Of a DNA stretch of 64,000 bases, positions 47,949-55,826 are shown in pieces. The position numbers and the translations under genes are program-made. The first letter of the stretch is position 1. Every line of letters starts with the position of its first letter. Source of the DNA: Lysinibacillus sp. KCTC 33748 (lineage in GTDB: Bacteria; Bacillota; Bacilli; Bacillales_A; Planococcaceae); NCBI RefSeq assembly GCF_002237755.1, contig NZ_MWSJ01000022.1, positions 19,638 through 83,637 on the forward strand, in the 5' to 3' direction. Under the pieces are notes generated by a model. It made no database searches. It was not told the origin of the DNA and was given only the letters and a program-made list of their open reading frames with translations.

Positions 47949-48770
47949 TTATCGACTGTTACGCTCAGTCCCTAATGCGCTTGGTATCATCGTTTCAACC
48001 AGGTAATCTCCTTCTTCAAATATAATTTTTTTCAACTCAATACCGAAAAATTCCTTCATCCTTACTTCTGTCATTACCTCTTGTACTTTACCGTAGATGA
48101 CGCCTTTTTCTTTGGCAGTCATCAAGACTCGGTCTGCTAGATAAAATGCATGATTTGGGTAATGGGTATTAATTATGCACGAAATTCCACGTTCCTTTGA
48201 TAAACGCTTAATCGTTTGTAAAATAACTATTTGTTTTTGAATATCCAAATGCGACTCAGGTTCATCTAAAATCAAAACTTCTGGTTCAGAAACAAGCGTT
48301 CTTGCAATTAAAGCTAACTGCAATTCACCACCACTAATTTCATTGCATGATTTTTTAGCAAGATGTAAAATATCAACCATCTCAAGTGCTTGATGAGCCG
48401 CTTCCAAATCCTTCGCGGATGGCTGAGCAAGGGTACTAATATACGGAGCCCTCCCCATAACGACAAGCTCTTCTACAGAAAATCCAAATACCATTTTATG
48501 CGCTTGGGGCACATATCCAACACGTTTCCATAGTTCTTTACGATTTAATGTTACAAGTGATTTGCCGTCTATGAAAGTTTCTCCTTTTTTCCATTCAAGT
48601 AACCCAGTTATACATTTTAATATCGTCGTCTTCCCTGCTCCGTTCGGACCTAGAATCGCCATTATTTCGCCAGGCTCCAATGAGAAATTGATGTCTTGTG
48701 CATATAAATCAGGTAATTTTTTTCGTCTTTTTTCATAATGATAATTACCGTTTATCACTTCAATTTTCAT
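47949..48770 (-). CDS. Iron-siderophore ABC transporter ATPase
   Basis: FecE/FhuC-type ATPase: Walker A LGPNGAGKTTILK (residues 40-52), Q-loop YVPQAHK, signature EISGGELQLALIARTL, Walker B VLILDEPESHLD, and H-loop INTHYP. 273 aa. The C-terminal 50 residues extend beyond the core. Overlaps the permease stop by four bases, so translationally coupled; last gene of the Fur-controlled operon. Confidence 0.93.
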   Translation of the reverse strand: MKIEVINGNYHYEKRRKKLPDLYAQDINFSLEPGEIMAILGPNGAGKTTILKCITGLLEWKKGETFIDGKSLVTLNRKELWKRVGYVPQAHKMVFGFSVEELVVMGRAPYISTLAQPSAKDLEAAHQALEMVDILHLAKKSCNEISGGELQLALIARTLVSEPEVLILDEPESHLDIQKQIVILQTIKRLSKERGISCIINTHYPNHAFYLADRVLMTAKEKGVIYGKVQEVMTEVRMKEFFGIELKKIIFEEGDYLVETMIPSALGTERNSR

Positions 48771-49768
48771 GCCCAGCCTCCTCCTGAACGGCGTAATAAA
48801 TAAGCGAAGAACGGCGCTCCAATAATTGCTGTTAAAATAGATAAAGGTATTTCTGTTGCTGTTAATGATCGAGCTAAATCATCAATTATTAATAAATAAA
48901 TACTACCAATAGCTACGGATACAGGTAATACAAATTGATTATTATTCCCGACTAGCATACGTGCAACATGTGGAATAATTAAACCAACCCAACCAACAAT
49001 ACCAGCAACGGCTACGGATGCGGCTGTAATTAAAGTCGCTCCTAAAATGACGAACCATTTTAAACGAGTAACGGGAATTCCCATTGATGCTGCTTCGTCC
49101 TCCGGCAATGTTAAAATATTCAATCGCCAGCGAAGTAAATATAATAGTAAAATTCCAATTAATATGAGTGGTCCACCAATATATAAATCCTTATAGGTCG
49201 CGGTACCAAGACTTCCCATTAACCAGTAAGTAATGGCTGGAAGTTTTTCCTCCGGATCGGCCAAAAATTTTGTTAAGGAAATTAATGCATTAAAGAGTGC
49301 AGACGTAACAACACCTGCTAAGACAAACATAAAAATCGGTGCGTTTTTCTTTGCTCCTGCAATTAAATACGTAAAGCCAATTGCACCTAATCCAAAAATC
49401 AGTGCCATCATTTGTGCAATAAAGTTTTGTCCAAATAACAATATCCCAAGCGATGCTCCAAACCCTGCACCCGCAGAAACACCTAATATATCAGGAGATA
49501 CTAGTGGATTTCCAAACATACCTTGAAAGCCTGCACCCGCAATCGATAAACCACCGCCAATTAATAGAGCAAGTAATATTCGAGGTAACCGAATATTCAT
49601 CACTACAGTTTCTTCCATATTTGTCCATGTTTGTTCAATAGGAAATACTTGAGAAGCTAGGATTTTAATAATATGCTCCAAGCTTACCTCAAATCGTCCA
49701 ACACCGAGTGAAACGATTGCTACCAAAATCGGTAGCAACCATAAAAGTAACATTTTCCATTTCTTCAT
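48767..49768 (-). CDS. Iron-siderophore ABC transporter permease (FecCD family)
   Basis: A 333-residue membrane protein of the BtuC/FecCD type with about nine to ten hydrophobic segments. LRLPRILLALLIGGGLSIAGAGFQGMFGNPL-type sequence begins the conserved part (RLPR...GAGFQ), and the ATPase-contacting loop GIPVTRLKW is present, followed by VGLIIPHVARMLVG. Only one permease gene is present, so a homodimer is expected. 23 bp after the binding protein. Confidence 0.93.
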   Translation of the reverse strand: MKKWKMLLLWLLPILVAIVSLGVGRFEVSLEHIIKILASQVFPIEQTWTNMEETVVMNIRLPRILLALLIGGGLSIAGAGFQGMFGNPLVSPDILGVSAGAGFGASLGILLFGQNFIAQMMALIFGLGAIGFTYLIAGAKKNAPIFMFVLAGVVTSALFNALISLTKFLADPEEKLPAITYWLMGSLGTATYKDLYIGGPLILIGILLLYLLRWRLNILTLPEDEAASMGIPVTRLKWFVILGATLITAASVAVAGIVGWVGLIIPHVARMLVGNNNQFVLPVSVAIGSIYLLIIDDLARSLTATEIPLSILTAIIGAPFFAYLLRRSGGGWA

Positions 49769-49791
49769 TTACATTCAGTCCTTAATAGTCC

Positions 49792-50934
49792 TTAATATTT
49801 CGCTGCATCTGAAGAAGGATTTAAAATAGAGTGGACTTCCTCATCTGAAACATCAAATTCATAGAAATCCTTATAGTAAGTTTTAATCTCATCTTCTATT
49901 TTATAGTTAAATAACGTTGGGTGATTTTTTTGTGCCAGCCATTTTAGCATTAATGGCGCATCGCCACTTGGTGGGAACCAACGATAAATACCTAATGGAA
50001 TTTTATAAACTTTCCCCTCTTGAACAGCTTTCACCTGACTCCAATCCTGTCCATCTACCTTGTTTTTAAGTAAGTCCTCTGGCTGCGTTTCAGTGAAGTT
50101 GGTGATATAAATGATATCTGGATTCCAAGCATAGATTTGCTCCATGTTTACTTCTTTCTTTCCTTGTACATCATTTTCAGCAACGTCTACAGCTCCTGTT
50201 GCGTTAAGCCATTGATTACCGAAAAAGTTTTTACCACCAACCGTGATGGATTTATCATTATGCATATGTAGTATCATCGCACGAGGCTTGTCCTGAGTAG
50301 CAACATCTTTTAATTTAGCATCAAGTTCGGACTGCACTTTTTTACCTTCATCTAAGAAACGGTCAGCACGGTCAGTCGTTCCTGTCATTTGACTCGTTAA
50401 TTTCAACCAGCTATTGAATGTTGCCAAAGGCTCCGCAGCAGCAGCATCAATTGCTTTTACGGCAACAACAGGGATTCCAGCCTCTGAAATTTTATTAATA
50501 GAATCCTCATTTGTTGAAATCTCTACATAAAGTTGAGGGTTCACTTTCATTAATTCTTCCACATTCACTTCACCATTTTGAATAAACGATGTTTCTGCTT
50601 TTAAAACATCTGGAGAAATTTTGGCTAAAATTGAATTTTTCGCGGCATTATACGAATTCGGATGCATACCAACAATTTCTTTCGTTGAGTTTGTAGCGAC
50701 ATACCATGTAGAGAAATAAGGTAATATTCCTCCTGTCACGACACGATCAATTTTGCCTGGTACTGTTACTTCACGACCAAGCTGATCCGTCACAATTTTT
50801 TCCTCTACCGTTGACTGAACTTCCGCTTTTGAAGATTCAGCAGATTGATTTGAAGATGATCCTCCATCTTGACTGCCACACGCTGCAAGCATTGCAGTTA
50901 ATGCTAGTGTAGCTAAATAACCATATTTTTTCAT
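49792..50934 (-). CDS. Iron-siderophore ABC transporter binding lipoprotein
   Basis: Cluster A-III (FecB/BtuF-type) binding protein. From ATG 50934 the signal MKKYGYLATLALTAMLAACG ends in the lipobox LAAC, so the mature protein is anchored by its Cys. Conserved parts: RVVTGGILPYFSTWYVA, NPQLYVEISTNE, IVYITN-like DIIYITNFTETQP and YKIPLGIYRWFPPSGDAPLMLKWLA. The ligand could be a siderophore, haem or free iron complex. Start chosen because GAGAGGAAGAG precedes it and it overlaps the stop of the upstream gene as TAATG. Confidence 0.9.
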   Translation of the reverse strand: MKKYGYLATLALTAMLAACGSQDGGSSSNQSAESSKAEVQSTVEEKIVTDQLGREVTVPGKIDRVVTGGILPYFSTWYVATNSTKEIVGMHPNSYNAAKNSILAKISPDVLKAETSFIQNGEVNVEELMKVNPQLYVEISTNEDSINKISEAGIPVVAVKAIDAAAAEPLATFNSWLKLTSQMTGTTDRADRFLDEGKKVQSELDAKLKDVATQDKPRAMILHMHNDKSITVGGKNFFGNQWLNATGAVDVAENDVQGKKEVNMEQIYAWNPDIIYITNFTETQPEDLLKNKVDGQDWSQVKAVQEGKVYKIPLGIYRWFPPSGDAPLMLKWLAQKNHPTLFNYKIEDEIKTYYKDFYEFDVSDEEVHSILNPSSDAAKY

Positions 50935-51533
50935 TAATTCTCTTCCTCTCTTAACCATTTTGCCATTCCGTGTAAAAAGGGCTTCGACTGATCGATAAAA
51001 CCAAGCCCAATATGGAACATTGGATCTAGTGTTGTGACAACTAATTCACCTTTAAAACTTACGTTATCGATATAAAATAGTGAACGACCACCTGGTATAT
51101 CTAGTAATGATTGCGCACCAGCTGGTGGTAAAAACGAACCATGATAATGCCACTTCATATCATGAAGCGTTATATAGTTAAATAACGGATGTGTTGTATT
51201 TTGCTCGCTCATTGGTAAATCGTTGCCTTCGCGTACCCACCAGCTGAAATTCACTTCCGAATCCTCCCAATCAATTGTTGGAAACCAATTATCCAATATC
51301 TCACCAAAAATAATGAGCCGCTTACCCGATTCAATAAATGAGATAAGCTGCGATTGATAACGTTTCAAATGGGGAATATCAAGGCGACATGATAAAATCA
51401 ATGTGTCATAATCTGCTAAATTATATCGATGTAATTCACGAATATGTAAAATATCATCATATAAATAATGAAATTCTTGGTCTTCAAAAAATCGGTTTTG
51501 AAAGGGTAATCCATTTGTTACGATACCAATCAT
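50934..51533 (-). CDS. GATase-like protein A2 of the Fur locus (function unknown)
   Basis: 199 residues, soluble, no signal peptide. The pattern MIGIVTNG ... YDTLILSCRLD ... FIESGKRLIIFGE has the strand-helix-strand order of class I glutamine amidotransferase-like (ThuA/DJ-1-type) folds, but no clear nucleophilic Cys in the elbow. Key motifs are WHYHG (128-132), FLPP, and TTLDPMFH (167-174), shared with the plus-strand gene at 53022. I do not recognise a characterised relative. Overlaps the upstream A1 gene by four bases and the lipoprotein start by one, so it belongs to the iron transporter operon. Confidence 0.82.
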   Translation of the reverse strand: MIGIVTNGLPFQNRFFEDQEFHYLYDDILHIRELHRYNLADYDTLILSCRLDIPHLKRYQSQLISFIESGKRLIIFGEILDNWFPTIDWEDSEVNFSWWVREGNDLPMSEQNTTHPLFNYITLHDMKWHYHGSFLPPAGAQSLLDIPGGRSLFYIDNVSFKGELVVTTLDPMFHIGLGFIDQSKPFLHGMAKWLREEEN

Positions 51534-52162
51534 TGTGTCTCCACTCCCTTCAATTGATTTCGCTCATACTCTTCTCGGATGCATGTAAGCATTTGCAAAC
51601 TTAAATATCGTGAGGAATTATCTTCATCGATAAATACTCGATAAATATCCGTCCCTGCACCTGCAAAAATTGTGCCATTTGTTGAATCACGATCCACATA
51701 AATGATCGTCGCACCACTTTGATCCGTCACAAGTACTTCTGCATGCAATGGAATCTTTTCGAAATAACCACGAGAAAAAAATCCTCGAACTCCTTTACGG
51801 TAGTTAATGTCATAAGCATCAATACCTGCGAATAATGGATATATTGGCTCTTTTATAATTATTTCACGATCCTTTAACGGAATCGGAGAACGCTTCCAGT
51901 TAGGAACTCCCGCTAACCAAGGTAATGATGTCTCTGTAAGTGAAAAAATAACGCCGCCATGAGACAAATATTGATTCAAAATATTTTTATGCTCTAATAA
52001 AAATTGCTCCTCTACTAAATTAGTAATAATTAAGCCCGCATAGGCACGTAAATCGGTATACGGTAAATCGTATAAATATAAAAATGTTAATCCTCGCTTT
52101 CGATCCTCATCTGTCAGTCTCGAAAACTGTATATCAATACCAACATAAGCAATTGGTTTCAA
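51530..52162 (-). CDS. GATase-like protein A1 of the Fur locus (function unknown)
   Basis: 210 residues from a TTG start (GAAGGG six to seven bases before it); first gene of the Fur-controlled minus operon. Motifs RKGVRGFFSRGY (122-133) and YVDRDSTNGTI (155-165) are shared with the plus-strand gene at 52390 and are the paired counterpart of WHxHG and DxxxxxG regions in A2, so A1 and A2 are distant relatives of each other. The fold looks GATase-like (AGLIITNLVEEQFL, then GGVIFSLTE). No predicted catalytic Cys. Function unknown; the context is siderophore or iron uptake. Confidence 0.82.
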   Translation of the reverse strand: MKPIAYVGIDIQFSRLTDEDRKRGLTFLYLYDLPYTDLRAYAGLIITNLVEEQFLLEHKNILNQYLSHGGVIFSLTETSLPWLAGVPNWKRSPIPLKDREIIIKEPIYPLFAGIDAYDINYRKGVRGFFSRGYFEKIPLHAEVLVTDQSGATIIYVDRDSTNGTIFAGAGTDIYRVFIDEDNSSRYLSLQMLTCIREEYERNQLKGVETQ

Positions 52163-52193
52163 AACGAACCCTTCTTTCTATTTTGGTTTTATT

Positions 52194-52212
52194 GAAAATG
52201 ATTATCATTTGC
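52194..52212. promoter_or_regulatory. Fur box 1
   Basis: GAAAATGATTATCATTTGC matches the 19-bp Fur consensus GATAATGATTATCATTATC at 16 positions. It overlaps the -35 of the plus-strand promoter. Confidence 0.85.
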
Positions 52213-52237
52213 ATCTAAATACATATTACAGTATAGT
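52209..52237 (+). promoter_or_regulatory. Promoter of the plus-strand A-like pair
   Basis: TTGCAT (52209-52214), 17-bp spacer, TATAGT (52232-52237). Its -10 lies over the -10 of the opposite promoter (TATACT on the minus strand, 52230-52235), so both use the symmetric AGTATAGT. Leaves about 145 bp of leader before the gene at 52390. Confidence 0.6.
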
Positions 52238-52258
52238 GATAATGATTATCATTGTCAA
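52230..52258 (-). promoter_or_regulatory. Promoter of the minus-strand iron operon
   Basis: TTGACA (52253-52258), 17-bp spacer, TATACT (52230-52235): one base from the sigma-A consensus. Fur box 2 (52238-52256) fills the spacer and overlaps the -35, so iron-loaded Fur should exclude polymerase. Confidence 0.72.
52238..52256. promoter_or_regulatory. Fur box 2
   Basis: GATAATGATTATCATTGTC matches the Fur consensus at 18 of 19 positions. With box 1 it brackets the shared -10 sequence at 52230-52237. Confidence 0.92.
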
Positions 52259-52312
52259 ACTAGTTTTATGCACTTCCTTTTGTTTCCAAGATATTAGAGG
52301 GGAATTTTTTCC

Positions 52313-52336
52313 ATGAACAATATTCAAAAGGCATAA
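52313..52336 (+). CDS. Possible 7-residue leader peptide
   Basis: GAGGGG ten bases before ATG opens MNNIQKA and a TAA, in the leader of the plus-strand pair. An AT-rich stretch follows it. It could be a chance ORF or a translated leader; there is no repeat of one amino-acid codon and no obvious attenuator. Confidence 0.25.
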   Translation: MNNIQKA

Positions 52337-52389
52337 AATATTTTTTCAATATAATTTAAACCTTAACTTTATTTTTGGAGGAATAAAAT

Positions 52390-53025
52390 ATGAGTGACTC
52401 GATTTCGATACTAAAACTAGACCCTGGACATGCTTTCGGTGTGAATGGTCGTATGCAAAAAGATACAGGAAATGAATCAAAAATAATTGATCAATATGAT
52501 TTTGCATACGCAAATTTGGAGAATGTGGATGTTATCCTAATACCAAACTTTATTGATCAAGAATTTTTGTATAGTCAACGTGAGAAGATTGCTGCCTTTT
52601 TAGAAGAGAAAAAAATCGTAGTGTATTGTGGCCATCTATTCCGTGAATGGCTACCAGGCTGCGGTCCATTTATGCCACAGCTTATTCGTAGTTATAAAGA
52701 TTATGAGGTTTTTCCTAATGCAGATTCATCTATTTTCCAAGGTGTAACTACTGAAGATATGACATTTAAAAAAGGAGTTGCTGGCTTTTTTGCACGTGGT
52801 TATCACCACGCACCAGAAGATGCCAAAATATTACTTACTTTCTCAAATGGTAAAGCGGTTACATATGTAGATCGTTCTACAACAAATGGTACCATTTTAG
52901 TCCATGCAGGACGGGATTTACTAGGCTATGCTAATGAAAACAAATCAACTGATCTTATTCGTCCACAATTTTTAGCATGGCTTGAAGCAGAAGTACAATC
53001 ATTAAAGGAGTGCACAGTACAATGA
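52390..53025 (+). CDS. GATase-like protein B1 of the Fur locus (paralogue of A1)
   Basis: 211 residues, no signal peptide, TTGGAGG before the ATG. Motifs KKGVAGFFARGY (127-138) and YVDRSTTNGTI (159-169) match A1. It is the first gene of the divergent unit and pairs with B2 by a four-base ATGA overlap, exactly as A1 pairs with A2. The middle (IVVYCGHLFREWLPGCGPF) has two Cys where A1 has none. Function unknown; Fur control suggests a role in iron acquisition or iron-linked chemistry. Confidence 0.83.
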   Translation: MSDSISILKLDPGHAFGVNGRMQKDTGNESKIIDQYDFAYANLENVDVILIPNFIDQEFLYSQREKIAAFLEEKKIVVYCGHLFREWLPGCGPFMPQLIRSYKDYEVFPNADSSIFQGVTTEDMTFKKGVAGFFARGYHHAPEDAKILLTFSNGKAVTYVDRSTTNGTILVHAGRDLLGYANENKSTDLIRPQFLAWLEAEVQSLKECTVQ

Positions 53026-53633
53026 GAAAAATCGGTGTTATATATAGTGGTAATGAGTCACATTATCGGACATTCCTTGAACCAAAATTCAATCAATATA
53101 TAAAAAAATTAATTTATCATCCCGATTTCCTAGAAACGGACATCGACGACTTAGACGTACTTATTGTTCCCTCTCAATTAAATCACAAGCTGTTACTTGC
53201 TAGCGTGAAAAAAATACAATCATTTGCTGATAAAGGTGGAATTGTAGTTGCATTTGGACCACAGCCATGGAGTTGGCTACCAGCACAACAATGGGAAGAA
53301 CGACCAACGAATTTTTGGTGGTGGCTTGAAAAAGATGCTTCAAGTGGTCTAGTATTACAACAACCAAAACATCCTCTATTTAACGGTTATTTAACACTCG
53401 CTGACTGCACATGGCATCAACATGGCGTTTTCTGGCCTCCTGAGAATGCAGATATTTTAATATCGACGGAAGATGGTGGTGCTGTTTTATATATTGATAC
53501 CACCTCTACTGGCGGAACATGGATTATTACGACATTAGATCCTGATTTCCATTTCGGATCTTACTTTATGCCAGCAACCGAGCGTTTCTTTGAAGGTTTT
53601 TTCCCATACTTAGCCTATGGCAAAATTTCATAA
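53022..53633 (+). CDS. GATase-like protein B2 of the Fur locus (paralogue of A2)
   Basis: 203 residues from ATG 53022 (MRKIGVIYSGNESHYRTFLE), which overlaps the TGA of B1; a GTG at 53010 would be too close to AAAGGAG. Motifs WHQHG (131-135), FWPP, and TTLDPDFH (170-177) match A2 and give three candidate metal-binding His. FGPQPWSWLP and NFWWWLEKD are also shared (FGEILDNWFP and NFSWWVREG in A2). No characterised relative recognised. A long terminator follows. Confidence 0.83.
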   Translation: MRKIGVIYSGNESHYRTFLEPKFNQYIKKLIYHPDFLETDIDDLDVLIVPSQLNHKLLLASVKKIQSFADKGGIVVAFGPQPWSWLPAQQWEERPTNFWWWLEKDASSGLVLQQPKHPLFNGYLTLADCTWHQHGVFWPPENADILISTEDGGAVLYIDTTSTGGTWIITTLDPDFHFGSYFMPATERFFEGFFPYLAYGKIS

Positions 53634-53653
53634 GCGCTGATTTAAAAGTAAAT

Positions 53654-53689
53654 GCCATAGGAAAGGGTGAATCAACCCTTTCCTATGGC
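53654..53689. terminator. Bidirectional terminator after the B1-B2 pair
   Basis: Perfect 15-bp arms, GCCATAGGAAAGGGT and ACCCTTTCCTATGGC, loop GAATCA, followed by TAAAAAATTTT. Serves B2 and the convergent acetyltransferase gene. Confidence 0.93.
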
Positions 53690-53709
53690 ATAAAAAATTT
53701 TACGGGAAT

Positions 53710-54222
53710 TTATAAATCATAGCGGAAACTTTTGACAAGCTTACCTCCCTTATAAAACTCTTTAGACTCATCTCTTACAAAGCCCAGCGATAAATAAAGA
53801 TTAATAGCAGCCTGCATAATATCACCTGAGTGCAAATATAATGCTTGATCCTGACGATTGCGTGCAAAGTCGAAGCTTTCATGCAATAATTTTTTAGCAA
53901 TGCCTAGCCCTCTTCCTTTAGGATGGACGCCCAGTAAGCGTACAATGGTAGACTTTATGTCAAGCTCCGGCAGACCATACGCTTTTTCGGAATCTGTAAA
54001 TAATTGCAGTCCCCCTAAAATCTCATTACCACGCTTTGCTACTAAAATGGTTTCTGCATTTGGATTACCAACAGATGCGCGAATATCACTTAAGTACGAT
54101 GCCCAGTTCTCTGGGTTTTCATATTCTTTTTCATATTGTGCATAACTCTCTACTAGAACCTCTAAATACCGGGCATAGTCTTCCTCTTTCAAATGCTCAA
54201 TCACTATTTCAGCTACTGCCAT
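53710..54222 (-). CDS. GNAT-family N-acetyltransferase
   Basis: 170 residues with the acetyl-CoA loop LLGVHPKGRGLGIAKKLLHE (motif A) and a C-terminal YLSLGFVRDE typical of the fold. It could act in sulfur-compound salvage with the tcy/ytm-like operon next to it (B. subtilis ytmI is a GNAT gene at that place), but a repeat element separates them and the N-acyl acceptor is unknown. Confidence 0.82.
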   Translation of the reverse strand: MAVAEIVIEHLKEEDYARYLEVLVESYAQYEKEYENPENWASYLSDIRASVGNPNAETILVAKRGNEILGGLQLFTDSEKAYGLPELDIKSTIVRLLGVHPKGRGLGIAKKLLHESFDFARNRQDQALYLHSGDIMQAAINLYLSLGFVRDESKEFYKGGKLVKSFRYDL

Positions 54223-54260
54223 TGTTCAATCCCCTTTTCTATTTAATCAACAATATATCC

Positions 54261-54380
54261 ATTATTCCTCAGCATAAATTACATCTCTTAGCCTGAGCCC
54301 CTCTTTTCATCGGATGTTTGGATACCTGTACCTGTCGCTACGCTTCCGATACAAAAGACATTCGCCGAAAAGAAGTTAAA
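54261..54380 (+). repeat. Structured intergenic repeat, family 1, copy 8 (degenerate)
   Basis: The left-end stem ATTATTCCTCAGCATAAATT is weakened; CTTAGCCTGAG, then GGATGTTTGGATACC, CTGTCGCTACGCTTC and the right end GCCGAAAAGAAGTTAAA follow. The terminal TTAAA contains the stop codon of the leftward permease gene. Confidence 0.7.
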
Positions 54381-55083
54381 TGCCTCCCTTACTATAGGCA
54401 GTTACTCTTCTCTCAATACGATGTGCAAACCATTCAACGATAACTGAAACACCCCAATAAACTAGCCCGACAGCGATAAATGCCTCCAAAAACTTTAAAT
54501 TAATAGAAGCAACGATATTCGCAACCCCAGTTAACTCTTTAACCGAAAGGAAAAATGCTAGTGAAGTGGCATGTAAGAAACCAATAAAAACATTTGTGAA
54601 GTTAGGGATGGATTTACTAAATGCTTGGGGTAATATAAAGCGTCGCATCGCCTGTGAAAATGTTAAACCGACTGCATATGCTGCCTCTAGCTGTCCCTTT
54701 GGTACACTTAAAATACCGGACCGAATTATTTCGGAAGCATAGGCTCCTGCACTTAGCGTCAAAGCAAAAATAACAAAAAATAAAATAGGAATAGAGCTTG
54801 ATTGAATCTCAATTTTTAAAGCCTTGGCAAAGACATCAACAACAATTGGTATGCCAAAATAAACAAGCATAATATGCATAATGATAGGTGTGCCTCTAAA
54901 AAAAGATACGTAAAAATTCAACAATGGTGCGAGAAATTTTGTTTGTTGTATTCGAATAAATGCAATAATAATGCCGATTAAAGTGCCCAATAAGACAGGT
55001 GTAACTGCCATGAACAACGTTAACGGCAAGACTTTACTAATTTCTTTTAACGCTTCAAAAATAAAAGCAATATCTATAGTCAT
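54376..55083 (-). CDS. Amino-acid ABC transporter permease (TcyM-like)
   Basis: A 235-residue polar amino-acid transporter permease with five hydrophobic segments, N-terminal LFMAVTPVLLGTLIGIIIAF and the ATPase-contact loop EAAYAVGLTFSQAMRRFILPQAF. Pairs with the adjacent permease. Its stop lies in a repeat element and no ATPase (TcyN) gene follows, unlike B. subtilis. Confidence 0.9.
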   Translation of the reverse strand: MTIDIAFIFEALKEISKVLPLTLFMAVTPVLLGTLIGIIIAFIRIQQTKFLAPLLNFYVSFFRGTPIIMHIMLVYFGIPIVVDVFAKALKIEIQSSSIPILFFVIFALTLSAGAYASEIIRSGILSVPKGQLEAAYAVGLTFSQAMRRFILPQAFSKSIPNFTNVFIGFLHATSLAFFLSVKELTGVANIVASINLKFLEAFIAVGLVYWGVSVIVEWFAHRIERRVTAYSKGGI

Positions 55084-55095
55084 AGCCTTTACCCC

Positions 55096-55800
55096 CTAGC
55101 TAGATGCAGTTTCCTTTGGCATATATCGATTAAGATACCGTTCATTGCGCTTTAATACATTTTCTAACAAAATAACAATGACATAATAAACGATGGACAG
55201 CGCCAAATATATTTCCAGTGCTCTTGTCGTTGAAGCAATTAGCGTTTCTCCACGTCCCACCATATCCATAACGCCAATAGAAAATGCTAAAGACGTATCC
55301 TTTAATGAACTTATCATCGTATTTGCCATATTGGGAAAGGCCACACGAATCGCCTGAGGAAGAATTATGCGAATAAAGGCCTGTATTCCACTTAATCCAA
55401 CTGAATAAGCTGCCTCCATTTGACCACGATCAACTGTTAAAATTGCCGCTCTAAAAATCTCAGCGAACGATGCAGCATTGCTCAACGTATAAGTAATAAT
55501 TACAAAATACATAGCATCCATTCTTGTTACATCAATATGCACAAGTTTCAATAATGCTGGTATACCGTAAAACACTAAAAACAATTGCACTAAAATCGGC
55601 GTACCTCGAATAAACGAAATATAAATCGTTATAATTTGCTTCAATACTGGTATGTGTAGCAACTTTGGTATAGAGATCACTATACCGAGCAGCATGCCAA
55701 AAATAGTGGCGAACGCTAAAATTTCAAGTGTTACTGGTAAATACTGAAGCAATATTGGAAGTACTTTTGCAATTAGTGTGAAGTCAAAGTCATTAGCCAT
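55096..55800 (-). CDS. Amino-acid ABC transporter permease (TcyL-like)
   Basis: A 234-residue permease with the HisMQ-type loop EAAYSVGLSGIQAFIRIILPQAI and FIRGTPILVQLFLVFYGIP (TM segments). Together with the neighbouring permease it should form the membrane part of a cystine or S-alkyl-cysteine importer. 12-bp gap to the next gene. Confidence 0.9.
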   Translation of the reverse strand: MANDFDFTLIAKVLPILLQYLPVTLEILAFATIFGMLLGIVISIPKLLHIPVLKQIITIYISFIRGTPILVQLFLVFYGIPALLKLVHIDVTRMDAMYFVIITYTLSNAASFAEIFRAAILTVDRGQMEAAYSVGLSGIQAFIRIILPQAIRVAFPNMANTMISSLKDTSLAFSIGVMDMVGRGETLIASTTRALEIYLALSIVYYVIVILLENVLKRNERYLNRYMPKETASS

Positions 55801-55826
55801 ACTTCCTTCTCCCTCTCCTATTCCGT

